A stretch of DNA of 64,000 nucleotides from Gyrodactylus bullatarudis. Lineage: Eukaryota > Platyhelminthes > Monogenea > Gyrodactylidea > Gyrodactylidae. The notes beneath the pieces were generated by a model that was not told where the DNA came from, did not search any database, and saw only the letters and a list, made by a program, of their open reading frames with translations. The translations under genes and the position numbers were made by a program. Of this stretch, positions 36,401 to 43,988 are shown one piece after another. Position 1 is the stretch's first letter, and every line of letters starts with the position of its first letter. The stretch spans positions 11,251-75,250 of the forward strand of contig SSNU01000167.1 in assembly GCA_012064415.1 (NCBI GenBank). The letters run 5' to 3'.

Positions 36401-39400
36401 GGAGAAAAATATTGAGTTTTTAAAAATATATTTTCATCTTCATATCAACTAGCTTTATATCTACTCCATTTTTTATTCATAGAAAGAGAACTTCGTTTTT
36501 AGGCAATTTTATTCTTAGGATTAAAATATAAGCTCCATATTAGAACAGTATACTAGTTTAAAATATGTATGGATAGTTTAAAAAAAACCGAAAATATTGG
36601 AAAGTACCTTTAATTCCTTTAAGTGATTTTTCCGCTTTGCCAATCACCAAAATTCGGTGCAAAAACAAAGATATATCACGTTTTCCAACCTTTTAAATGA
36701 CTAGGGATATTTTTCATAGTCGCTGTGTGATATTTTAATAGAATAATCCCTCTCGAAATTTTACTATCTTTTTCTTTTTTTTCCAGCTTGAAGATAAGGA
36801 AGACAATTTCATTGATGAAATCAAAAAGTTGAAACTTCAAATCAAGGAAGAAGAGAGTAATTCAAATCTTCTTCTAGAAGAATTGAAAAGTGTGAGTACT
36901 TTAAGGAATTATGCCTACCTACTACTAGTGTGAAGGTACTAAATTTTTATCTAAATTTTGAGAATATTTTAGCTCATAAATCTAAGATCATGGTTTAGAT
37001 TTCAAACTTTGAAATGATAAAATTTTGAAAGAATTATAATGTTGAAGAATATAAAACACAATCTGAATTGAAAAACATCAAAACTCTTCAATAAATAGCA
37101 ACAGGGAAGAGAAAATTGAAAAAGCTCACATAGGCTAGGATAATTGAAGATCATAAGAGTAATTTTTCTGAAAACACAGATTTTGTTTAAAGTGATTGAT
37201 GAAAAAATTCTCCTTCACCCATAATTTTATACAAAATTGAAAAGTTAGAAATTGAAGCATCGTGGTTTTTTTGTTTGATGTGTCTGTTCACCGTTTTATC
37301 CTTCTTTAGGTGATCATTTGATCTGATTGATAACTTTATGATGGTGCGTCCTATATGAGTAAATTCTTATGTAAATTTTTATCTTCTTTCCTTCATCTCT
37401 GTTCACCCACATAATCAATCAATTTGTCCAGAAATCTGTTGGGATAACCATTCTCATTTGAACCTATTGTTGACTCTGGACCAACTTCGCAAAATTTCAT
37501 TCCTTCTCCTCCCTTATCTATATTTTTATTAGCGAATTTGGTTAAATTATCCCTTAAATGATAAATGTGTTTCTCGAAAAAATTTTCCTTCTCACTGATA
37601 ATAATTAATAAGAAGTAAAATTTCTGTTTCTTAGAAACATCATACGACAGGTAAACATAAAAAGTAGTTCCAAGAGTAAGAATACATATCATAAGTGCCA
37701 TTAAGCTTTTAATAGATACAAGGATAGATTAAAGAAAAGTGTCTCCATGATAGAAATTTAATTCAAAGTTTTTGAAATTATTTTTTAACTTGCACATGAC
37801 CATTTGTTTGTAATAACTTGGTATTGCTGTTTCGTCGAAAATACACATTTATAACAAAAATAAGAAACACATCTTAATGATGAATAGGAACAATTATACA
37901 CATACACACATACAGGTACTCATGAAAAGAAAAGAGGATAGAAAGAAGCATCTAATCAGAATAGACTAAGATATGCAATCTGATTGGTCGTGTTTGATCC
38001 TAATTTACTCAGAGATCTTGAGGTTTAATGAAAAATAAAATACAGAAAAAAATTTTACTAGTGGCGAAAAATTGTGATAAGCGGACTTGTGTAGTTTAGG
38101 AGGAAATGGGATCACAAAATAGGGCCTTTGATTTTAATTATATAGATAAGAAACAAAGGATTTCAAATTAAAAGATTGATGAAAAATTACTTTTTCCATT
38201 CTCTCTCTGACCGAAACGAACAAGATCACGACCAAAAACAAAATTTTCGAAATTGAAACGTTTTAGACCAATCAGAATTGTTATACATAAAAAATAAGAT
38301 TAATTTCATTTTTATCAAATCTAAAATTCAAGTCAGTTCTGTAACTTTACTTTATGAGTGAAAATTGAGTGAACCTGAATTAATTAATTAATTTTTATAA
38401 GTAATTGGGCCAATAGATTTGGGTTTTCTTTCTAGAATAACCCTTTAAAAAGTATTAATCTGTGGTAAAAGGGATTTTATCGAAACTATTTAAAGATTTC
38501 TTAAAATTACACTTTATCATTTTTCTCCGGAATAAGCTCTATCACGAAATAAAGATGAAATCTATCCGATGCATTCCTGGAATATATGGAAAATCATAGT
38601 TAAGTTTAGAACTAATATCAAGTTGTGTTTATTCTAGCAAGATATCGGAAGCGAGTCTCACAAAATTTTAACTTCCTTAATTAGATCATAACCTTATAAA
38701 CTAAGTTAGGATTCTTGATCTGTTCATTCCTAAAATTCAATTGTGAGAAGACAATCTCCAAGTTAGACATCAATGGACTACAATATGGGTATATTTCTCG
38801 AATTTCTTGTATTTTAATTTGAAAAACATCAAACTCTATGATTGGTTTAATATCACTATAGGGGAACCAAATTTTTATTTAGTCATTGCCAGACGAGTCT
38901 ACGCATATGATTGAAATTAATCTGATATTTTTCGAGCATCTTTTGTTACTCGCAATTTTGAAATCTGCTTCATGAAGACTTTAAGGTGAAGACCATAGCT
39001 GTACTAACTTAAGTTTGATAGGTTCTACTCTATTCCCTTGTTTTTCCTCTATTTAACATCATTACGAATCGTCTTAAATTTTTTCATGGAACAAGACGAT
39101 GGATTGTATTTAAAAAAAATTCTATTATCGTTAATCACTTGACACGAAACTAGTAAATTCATTGTATGGTTTAATTGTAAGTTTTCCTTTTATATTCTTT
39201 CTGAATGATAGTAAGATACGTGACTTTTTACTTTTCATCCAACTAGTTCTTCTTAATCGATCTTTCATCTATCCGTGATAAATTTGTATCATTCTTCTCG
39301 GATTTATTCAGTCATAATTTCTGTGTATAGCAATGTAATGTTATTATAAATTATGCATTAAATAATGTGGGTGCATTGATAAATGATAAAGAAGGACACG

Positions 39401-40216
39401 TGTTGTAATATATCTGTGATCAGATCGGATCCAACTTTCACAATTTTTTTTTCTCGAAGATATCCTGTAAATTATTCAAGATTTCCAACTCTATTCTTTT
39501 GCTAAAACCTCCATTTATGTTATATGTATCATCAAAATAAAAAATTCTATTCACCCAAAAATATTGGAATTTTTAAAATAATAATTAATTTGAAATCTCA
39601 CCAACCCACTGACGTTTTAATTTTATGACACAAATTGCTTCACAAGATCTTCAATGTGTTCTTGTAATTTCCTCTTATTTCTATAGAATTTATAGGTTAG
39701 AGGATTTTTTCTAAAAAAAACTATTTCAGATCTTTCTTCTATATGAAAGTCAATCATTAAAATTTTTTATGTATTCTATTTTATCTATCTGAATGAGATA
39801 TACTGATTATGATAAAGTCAACAGATCCCCAATTAATTTAATGATTTTTTTAGCTCAAAGCAATGATGAAAAACATGGAAGCAGAACGTGACACACAAAT
39901 CGAAACAGTTTCCATGATGTCAACACAATATCGTAATATTCTTCATGACTTCCTTGCCCGAAATGATAAAGTGAATCAAACTCTTTACAAGTTGAAGGAT
40001 TCAGTCATTCAACTAACAGAACAAGACCCCCTTATTTCTGATGGTCTTGAGAGATTATTTCCCAATTGGCTGGATCATATCAAAGAGTTGGATAATGTTG
40101 TCATGAAGAATGACAATGGTGATATTGGACAGACTGAAACAAATGGAAGATCTATGGTAAGAGAAATGAATATTTTCCGTTATGTATTCCAAAGAAAACT
40201 TGCTAAAACAAAATAA
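12435..40216 (+). CDS. RABGAP1: Rab GTPase-activating protein 1-like (TBC domain)
   Basis: I reconstructed twelve exons with consistent phases: 12435-12628, 12664-13116, 13150-13382, 13414-13895, 13970-14236, 14531-14713, 26760-26885, 30765-30908, 30971-31141, 32160-32363, 36787-36891, 39854-40216. The product is 974 residues. Domain order matches RABGAP1/GAPCenA: PTB-like region (about 10-150), kinesin-like DUF3694 (about 155-330), acidic linker, TBC domain (about 500-735) and C-terminal coiled coil (from about 752). Both catalytic fingers are intact: IxxDxxR with Arg557 (IIRDLSRTYP) and Gln592 in SYCQG. It should accelerate GTP hydrolysis on Rab proteins at endosome/Golgi membranes. Introns range from 31 nt to 12,046 nt. 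The last exon may instead be spliced at 40157 (GTAAGA), with more exons unseen. An in-frame acceptor at 12391 leaves the exact start open. Confidence 0.93.
12629..12663 (+). other. 35-nt intron (RABGAP1 intron 1)
   Basis: GTGGGTGC...CATTAATAG. Removal in phase 2 joins DTLI-T to ILNQDFTKLF and merges two frames that otherwise end. The protein across the join aligns with the RABGAP1 PTB region. Confidence 0.85.
13117..13149 (+). other. 33-nt intron (RABGAP1 intron 2)
   Basis: GTAAGCC...TTATTATAG, phase 2. It joins ILSIDE to CAGVFLCFGRY in the DUF3694 region. Confidence 0.9.
13383..13413 (+). other. 31-nt intron (RABGAP1 intron 3)
   Basis: GTAAATA...CTTTCTACAG, phase 1. It joins DITEK to DRYFFFTIRI. 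The downstream KVYRPEEKFWFF aligns with the end of DUF3694, which supports the join. Confidence 0.9.
14366..14474. mobile_element. 109-bp MITE in RABGAP1 intron 5
   Basis: Perfect 16 bp terminal inverted repeats: GTGCTATAGTCTTTTA at 14366 and TAAAAGACTATAGCAC ending at 14474. There is no coding capacity. It accounts for over a third of the 294 nt intron. Confidence 0.75.
14714..16050. other. RABGAP1 intron 6, start; no element assigned
   Basis: This is the first part of the 12 kb intron (14714-26759). A short inverted pair (TTTTAATGAGAATTATTGAATTC near 14833 and GAATTCTTTTAGTTCTCATT near 14874) forms a local hairpin. I can support nothing else. Confidence 0.4.
16050..16510. repeat. Diverged copy of the dispersed hairpin family
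   Basis: It contains TATATCTAGCCGGTGTAAGA (16209) and ends TAAATTCTCATCTTCATTCA. Both segments recur, the first in inverted orientation, in the element at 35880-36460, so these are two copies of one family. Confidence 0.55.
16971..17578. mobile_element. Foldback/MITE with 176-bp terminal inverted repeats
   Basis: Arms 16971-17146 and 17403-17578 are almost perfect reverse complements around a 256 bp spacer. The arms include AAAGGGGTATTTGCAAAATT and GCCTACCACTGTCACCAT-type sequence. There are no ORFs. The high arm identity implies a recent insertion or arm conversion. It lies in RABGAP1 intron 6. Confidence 0.85.
17711..18141. repeat. Inverted-repeat element, diverged arms
   Basis: Positions 17711-17772 (CGAATCAACTTCAAAG...TTCAACTTC) match the reverse complement of 18070-18141 with several differences. 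There is no coding potential. It is an older hairpin element inside RABGAP1 intron 6. Confidence 0.55.
18160..21280. other. Intron sequence with faint repeat traces
   Basis: No gene or well-bounded element is visible. Phrases shared with the hairpin family occur near 18966-19060 (TTGATCAAGATTTTTGAAATC) and 20776-20815 (CGTGCGAAAATCCTCTTTCT), so old copies are probably present. Near 21283-21375 the words GATGCCAA, GGCATACTCATCAG and TACATGCCAG resemble one arm of the hairpin at 35261-35587. Confidence 0.45.
21471..22687 (-). mobile_element. Tigger/pogo element with ~380-bp TIRs
   Basis: This is a 1,217 bp element flanked by TA (21469-21470 and 22688-22689) with CAGTCAAACC at both ends. The two inverted arms, 21471-21851 and 22308-22687, are nearly identical over about 380 bp. 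Between them lies a minus-strand fragment of a pogo/Tigger DDE transposase. Pogo-family elements normally have TIRs of a few tens of bp, so these arms are unusual. The transposase is a 3' fragment, so the copy is non-autonomous. It sits in RABGAP1 intron 6. Confidence 0.88.
21864..22200 (-). pseudogene. Tigger transposase fragment (DDE_1)
   Basis: On the minus strand the sequence reads through the second catalytic Asp region LLDNFNGHNDINVPDN, then LFLPPNTTSLLQPLDQGI and IKSFKDRYRSYALEH, the classic CENP-B/Tigger/jerky DDE_1 core. The N-terminal DNA-binding domains and the first Asp are absent, and the fragment is bounded by the duplicated arms. It cannot encode an active enzyme. Confidence 0.85.
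22794..24126 (-). mobile_element. Penelope-like element 2 with inverted flanking repeats
   Basis: Inverted repeats of about 70-85 bp (22794-22860 and 24040-24126, sharing GATCTGAGAAAGTAAAGTGT as reverse complements) flank a minus-strand PLE gene. Penelope elements are known for inverted terminal repeats. The RT is truncated at its 5' side. The coding region has at least two single-base frameshifts (near 23640 and 23080) and carries LINE-like sequence next to an ambiguous base at 23321. It lies in RABGAP1 intron 6, opposite to the gene. Confidence 0.85.
22852..24027 (-). pseudogene. Penelope RT/GIY-YIG endonuclease, broken
   Basis: Reading minus: an acceptor-like TTTTTACAG (near 24028), then the RT catalytic motif RYVDDTFLLI (about 23985-23955), thumb residues, SLYIPFKGDQTSQIYKKKIK (about 23535-23470), a foreign LINE-like stretch (about 23454-23322), the endonuclease segment CFCQSEYIGYTCRRLEERINEH with the YIG signature (about 23250-23180), a basic tail and a final QNKITKYFSQ. 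PLE proteins couple an RT to a GIY-YIG nuclease for target-primed integration. RT motifs upstream of YVDD are missing. The acceptor-like site suggests that the family keeps introns, as Penelope elements can. It is not functional because of the frameshifts. Confidence 0.82.
24200..24780. other. Intron sequence, nothing assigned
   Basis: AT-rich sequence between the PLE and the LINE in RABGAP1 intron 6. No ORF, repeat pair or RNA gene is visible. Confidence 0.4.
24815..26035 (+). mobile_element. 5'-truncated LINE (Jockey/CR1 type) in RABGAP1 intron 6
   Basis: The copy begins inside the RT domain (HYLDISKAFDKLKF near 24825), has one in-frame stop at about 24877, and is then open to 25856. A short 3' UTR and an A-rich end (TAACAAAAAAAAACTAATT near 26020) follow. 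5' truncation with an A-rich tail is typical of target-primed LINE insertion. Confidence 0.88.
24927..25856 (+). pseudogene. LINE ORF2 fragment: reverse transcriptase and C-terminus
   Basis: The 309-residue open frame holds RT motifs SGVPQGSSIGPLLFN and KYADDLKFIY (catalytic Asp pair), then the thumb and the family C-terminal domain (PLWVRRYAFLVKKF; ENLTSLKVIMSHIRSKLDY). The endonuclease and the first half of the RT are missing, so it cannot support retrotransposition. It is closely related to the intact copy at 62051-64000, with about the same domain spacing. Confidence 0.88.
26886..27500. other. RABGAP1 intron 7, start; nothing assigned
   Basis: No gene or clear repeat is visible in this stretch. 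Confidence 0.4.
27508..27725. repeat. Palindromic MITE, 218 bp
   Basis: Arms 27508-27590 and 27643-27725 are reverse complements with few differences (shared TATATTTTAGTGATAAACGT and GAGACCCGGCGAAATATAA). The GAGACCYGGCGAAAT word also occurs near 88 and 2652, hinting at related ends in the first 2.7 kb. Confidence 0.8.
27941..28693. repeat. Near-perfect 753-bp hairpin element
   Basis: Arms 27941-28252 and 28382-28693 (312 bp each) are almost identical reverse complements. A 65-codon frame on the minus strand of one arm is repeated residue for residue on the plus strand of the other. That frame is very low complexity (Lys/Phe/Ser) and not a credible protein. The spacer is 129 bp. It lies in RABGAP1 intron 7, so the pre-mRNA could fold into about 300 bp of double-stranded RNA. 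Confidence 0.9.
29550..29762 (-). CDS. Hypothetical ORF nested in RABGAP1 intron 7
   Basis: An ATG-started 70-codon frame opposite to RABGAP1, with balanced residue usage (Ser/Asn-rich N-terminus; basic KPKISKRNRKS; then KEFLAYKECCSTVDLDDEP). This is unlike the Lys/Phe/Ile-rich noise of the surrounding intron. I recognise no family. It could be a first exon or a chance frame. Confidence 0.3.
   Translation of the reverse strand: MTSNNDTSSSNNIVDSPKLDAGKSKPKISKRNRKSIKEFLAYKECCSTVDLDDEPKAQSQHIFLISKIKF
30023..30229 (-). CDS. Hypothetical ORF with a signal-peptide-like start
   Basis: A 68-codon ATG frame, minus strand, about 260 bp upstream (on that strand) of the ORF at 29550-29762. The first 14 residues are hydrophobic and end at a Cys, followed by NWAIRDYAWDCKRIFSNF with Trp, Tyr and Cys. 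No family is recognised. The two frames could belong to one nested gene, but I see no convincing splice pair. Confidence 0.22.
   Translation of the reverse strand: MLGSFLLNFVIPLCLQENLGNWAIRDYAWDCKRIFSNFRSQHNTVIKNICGNFTENFDLIEGQNSLHL
30480..30720. repeat. Partial copy of the hairpin family
   Basis: It contains family words such as TTTTTTGACGAAAAAATCGAGA and TTTTGTAAAAATCAT ending in TTCCCAACTTGATGC, matching the right arm at 61575-61757 in diverged form. It ends 45 bp before RABGAP1 exon 8. Confidence 0.5.
31310..31800. repeat. Hairpin-family copies in RABGAP1 intron 9
   Basis: Two right-arm ends are present, near 31555-31615 and 31740-31800. Both read TTGTAAAAAYCATAAATTCY followed by CATCTTCATATTAACTAG. 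A body section (GAAATCAACAAAAATTTTCA, 31361) is shared with 28456 and, inverted, with 51935. Confidence 0.55.
32364..34300. other. RABGAP1 intron 10, first part
   Basis: Old hairpin-family traces occur near 32530-32650 (TGATTTCAAGGTGTGAGTGA) and 32820-32960. Otherwise there is no gene and no bounded element. Confidence 0.4.
34313..34629. repeat. Inverted-repeat element
   Basis: Arms 34313-34432 (TTAGGATACAGTAGTCCTTA...) and 34541-34629 are reverse complements with small gaps. The flanking section 34120-34310 shares words with 46080-46280 (TTTTATGCYTRTTTAAGC and GACAGAAAT-type ends). The two loci therefore carry related elements. Confidence 0.65.
35261..35587. repeat. Hairpin element with ~90-bp arms
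   Basis: Arms 35261-35353 and 35499-35587 are near-identical reverse complements (GTCGAGAAAAGAAGAAAGCG at the outer end; GGCATGTATCACACTGAT-type inner end). It is immediately followed by sequence of another family (CATCGATTTCGATGATTCGA, also at 2978 and 3245), so it appears nested within an older element. Confidence 0.75.
35880..36460. repeat. Hairpin-family element in RABGAP1 intron 10
   Basis: Arms of about 110 bp (35885-35990 and 36340-36460) are diverged reverse complements sharing ATTTTTCTCC-GGA and GAAGATGGGAATTTACTA-type ends. The interior carries TTACACCGGCTAGATATATG, found inverted at 16209. It ends about 325 bp before exon 11. Confidence 0.65.
37393..37701 (-). CDS. Hypothetical secreted or membrane protein nested in RABGAP1 intron 11
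   Basis: A 102-codon ATG frame on the minus strand. Residues 1-19 form a hydrophobic segment usable as a signal peptide or type II anchor (MALMICILTLGTTFYVYL). A second hydrophobic patch (FYFLLIII, about 29-36) follows, and then a soluble tail with good composition (GMKFCEVGPESTIGSNENGY, PNRFLDKLIDYVG). The end of the frame, GTGGGTGAACAG, contains possible donor sites, so it may be a first exon of a longer protein. I recognise no family. Composition sets it apart from the surrounding intron, but no splice partner was found. Confidence 0.4.
   Translation of the reverse strand: MALMICILTLGTTFYVYLSYDVSKKQKFYFLLIIISEKENFFEKHIYHLRDNLTKFANKNIDKGGEGMKFCEVGPESTIGSNENGYPNRFLDKLIDYVGEQR
37960..39850. 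other. RABGAP1 intron 11, remainder
   Basis: An inverted pair of CTGATTGGTC (37980) and GACCAATCAG (38267) suggests a degenerate element. No gene or sharp boundary is visible. Confidence 0.35.
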
Positions 40217-41132
40217 TATCTTGATTGGATTAAAAAATCCCTATCATATTAGATGCTAAGCTATCACAGTTGTATTGTATGAATGCATTAAAATTGTATT
40301 TAAAAAGAGAGGACTTTTATAGATGTGAAAAAAATACAAAATTAGGAATTAGAGGAAATTTGATCTATTATTTATATAAACGAATTCAATATAGTGTATG
40401 GAAAAAAATTTTCTAATCTCATCATTAGTGTAGATATTTTTATTGAAAATGTCTATACAGACTATGGGAAACTTGAGAAGATGAACTCTTGAATTTCAAA
40501 GGGAGACTTCTTCTGTTACTAAAGTCAAGTTTTTCCTTTAACCATACTTTATGATAGCTTTTGAAGTAGATATATTTCTGTAAATCAGATACACTATCTC
40601 GTGAAGTATTTATCTAAATATCATTTGAGTAAAAGATTTCTATTTAACTAGTCAATAGTAATTATATAACAGTAATGTATGATATAGTGATATATTTAGT
40701 GATTTGACATGAAAAAACAACAGATTTATTCCTTTATACCAAGAGTCATAAGTAGAACCTCAAAATATAATACTTAAAATGTATTATTTTTCTAATTTAA
40801 GGTATTAATTTAATACTTTTTAGCGAATTTGCAACAAATATCACATACGAACTACTTACAAGTAAACCGAATAAAAATCTGAAAAAACAATTGATGTTGA
40901 TGCTTTCAAAATTATCGTTTTCAGAGTTATTTTTGAGCTTAGCAAATTGTGAAACAATGAAAATCATCACTCTACAAAAAATAAGGATTGAGTTCATTGA
41001 TATGAATGTAATGCCATGCTATAATAAAGTAATAGCTCTGTAAAGTGACGAGAGTTGTGTGAATGATCAAGTACACGTTATTTATATATCATTTGTACTC
41101 CAAAACTCATGAATAATTATTATATATTATAA
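40217..41132. other. Intergenic, nothing assigned
   Basis: This region lies downstream of the RABGAP1 stop. It is AT-rich with no clear polyadenylation signal next to the stop codon, which leaves room for the alternative in which RABGAP1 splices on at 40157. Confidence 0.4.
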
Positions 41133-41134
41133 TA

Positions 41135-42516
41135 TACTTTTTGTAGGTCATTTTGAGAGAAAGTGTTGAACAAACTGCAAGATAATTGTTTTCATTATAA
41201 ATATTAAAGTATATGTACAACAGTTCATTCTGATATATAATTAATGGTTTGACGGATTAATTAACAGTACTGTGACTAAAAAATAAACTCAAATCAAAAA
41301 GAAAGTTTATACTTCAATTTGAGAACATTATTTATTCGATTTTTTTTTTCGTTAGAAATATTTCTTGTTTATTCATTATAATAGGAAAATATTTTTCAAC
41401 ATGTATGGCACATTGAGAAATTGTAGCTGGAGATAACTTTCTTATAGCTCGTTCAGCCCCAATTTCTAAAATCCTCATGTTATATTCACATTTTGGAAGA
41501 TCACCTCCAGTTCTTGAATAATCGATAATATCTTGTCTTTTCTCATTCAAATAGCTTTTTACTTGGCTTTTAAATGAGCTCCAAACCTTTTCAATTGGAT
41601 TTATTAGGTAGGAATAAGGAGCTAGCAATTACGAGAGTACAGGGAAAAAGACCATCATTCTGACATTTTTCCTTCAAATAAATGAGATAATCTTTGAAAC
41701 CGTCTTTTTTCAAGCTTCCTCTTTTTATTTTGAAGTCAATTAACCTTTGATTTGAAATTACTCCTATACAATGGAGATTCTTACCTTTGGAGTTTGTGTT
41801 AACCACGTTACATTTCTCCCCAATTCTTGATCTTCCCTGAGATCTTGAACAGTATAAATTAAAGTTTGTTTCGTCTTGATAAAGGATTATTCTCCCTTCA
41901 GCTCTGTATTCGAATAATATTTCCAAATATTCGAATCTTTTCTTTTTATTCTCTTCAGTGTTAATATTCATAGGGATATGTTGCATCTTTTTTGTGTGAA
42001 GAATTCTCCATTTAGCCAACTTCTTACACTTGAAATTGACAGTGACTAATTAAAATTTCGTTCGTGGTGAAGACAGCACTCTTTAAGTGTTGCTGCTGGA
42101 TTTTCTTCGATAAATTCAATAAGACTCTGAACCTTAACTTGAGTCTTCTTTATATTATTTACACCTCCTCTTGGTAGAGGTAAATCATTGTCATTTCGAA
42201 CCCAACGGTAAGCTGTGGAATAAGGAGCATCAGACATCTTAGCATATTCCCTCCAGTTCACGCTGTTCCTATACAAGTCCAAAACTTTTTTTCTCACATT
42301 CTGATCATGCCTAGCCATCTTTCCCTAGCGTAGTAGACAAAATGTACTTAGAAAGTTTGAAAGCTTTAACCAATCAGAGTGAGTTTGACCTTAATTTGAC
42401 CTTGAAATTTTACGTTCAGACATATAAATAAACCCCCCTTTTAACGACTTGTAAAATGAAAACAATTATCTAGCAGTTTGTTCAACACTTTCTCTCAAAA
42501 TGACCTGCAAAAGGTA
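41135..42516 (-). mobile_element. Tc1/mariner-type element, intact ends, internal deletion
   Basis: A 1,382 bp element flanked by TA duplications (41133-41134 and 42517-42518). Terminal inverted repeats begin TACTTTTTGTAGGTCATTTT on the left and TACCTTTTGCAGGTCATTTT on the right, and continue for about 60 bp through GTGTTGAACAAACTGC. A single minus-strand transposase gene occupies the centre. The ends look complete, so it could still be mobilised in trans. Confidence 0.93.
41332..42318 (-). pseudogene. Tc1/mariner-type (DDE_3) transposase, broken
   Basis: From ATG at 42318: an HTH region (SVNWREYAKMSDAPYSTAYRW), an RGG-type linker, a frameshift near 42045, then the first catalytic Asp in ILYQDETNFNLY (about 41895). 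After LFPCTLVI the frame jumps straight to LAPYSYLINPIEKVW, so the block that should contain the second catalytic Asp (usually D-N-x-P/S) is deleted near 41630. The third acidic residue is Glu in NPIEKVW. With a frameshift plus loss of the second Asp it cannot be active. The total coding span is shorter than the usual 330-350 codons. Confidence 0.88.
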
Positions 42517-42518
42517 TA

Positions 42519-43985
42519 GATAACTTTATTTTTAAAGATTTCAAACATTCATAATGCCTTCAAACTACACCTTATTATCTAAGGATTCTATCAATGTAAC
42601 TTCTCACCTAAAAATTTTTACTGGAGGTTTTTTTCAGTTCAATACAGTTTCAGTTCTATTCTGATCAGATAGATTTCTAAACAAAGACTTTAATACAAAT
42701 GAAATTCACTTTGACAGAAGGGCTCTATTGATTATACTCTAAAACTGGCTGGGAATCGGATTCCACCAAATTGTAACCAGCAAGAAACTCAATCCGGCCT
42801 TAATCCAATGATGATACCAACCTTGGGAATTAATTTAATTTAATTTTAAAATCATTGAATGTTTTAAATTAAATAAATCAGTTAAAAAACATTACTTGTA
42901 GACCTCCCCTTTAGATGTTTTCTAAATATAGAATACAACTGATGATTATCATATTAATTCACCGAGTATTTTCTACCAATCAGATTAAAGGAAAAAAAGG
43001 ATTAAAAAAATGAGGGAAAATCATATCAGAAATCAGTTTATATGATCGGATAAAAATTGTAAATAATCATAGGAAACTTATGAATTTTTTGAATAAGCAA
43101 ATTCTTTCTTCTTTTAAAGATTAGGACGCGTTTTGATATAAATTGAAATATGTTAATTATAATTAACATCAATTAAAAATTAGAGGTTCATCTTTCATGA
43201 TTATTTGAAATATCTGAACGCATTTCAGTTCCTATTTAGACTGAAAATAATTTCAATTACCAATTGTATGCTATAATATGAGCATCACTTTTCGGTCGAG
43301 TGGTTTTCAATTATTTGAATTCATTCATATATATGAGACTAATGAATTTTTAGAAAGAAGCAGTTATTTATATATATAACTATATAATTTTGGTTACTAA
43401 TGAGTAGAACTAAGAAAAATTTAAAAGCTTTTCCTAATCCTTCAAAAGGAATCATAAAATAAAAACTTAAAGGAAATTTACGTTACAGCTTTAAAACATT
43501 TCTTGGTAATAAAAGTGAAGTTATCAGTCCCTGAAAGCTTTATTATCCATAATACAATGCAAAACCAACTCTTTATTTTATAGTGCTAAAGCAAGTAGTT
43601 TTTCAAGGGCATATTCGACTTGGTTTAGTAGAAGGTTAAGAACAAAATAATATTTTGATGAAATTCCAGAGTTTAAATATTTTAGAAGGATAAAGCCTCA
43701 TTTCTAAAAGGAATCCCAACGACAAAAATTTATTGGTATTTAATAAATATTTTAATGTATACATAGATTTAAAAATTTTCCTTTACTTTGATTACCCTAT
43801 TGAACGAATTCATTCATTATCTCTAATTTAAATTATCTCTATAAATTTTGAACAAACAGAAATGTGGCGCATTTTCGAAATTCAAAAAAAATGGCCACAG
43901 AGTTTTTGTTGTCAGATTTTTTCTCTATTAAATTCTCAGCTTAATATTTGAAAAAAAAGAGTGTAATTCCTTTCATCTTTTCGTA
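42519..43985. other. Region upstream of the GPCR exons
   Basis: TM1-TM3 exons of the receptor are expected here but not found. One candidate N-terminal piece is the ATG frame at about 42555-42660, with two N-glycosylation sequons (NYT and NVT), which would suit a receptor ectodomain. It ends without a transmembrane segment, so this is weak. Nothing else can be assigned. Confidence 0.3.
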
Positions 43986-43988
43986 CAG

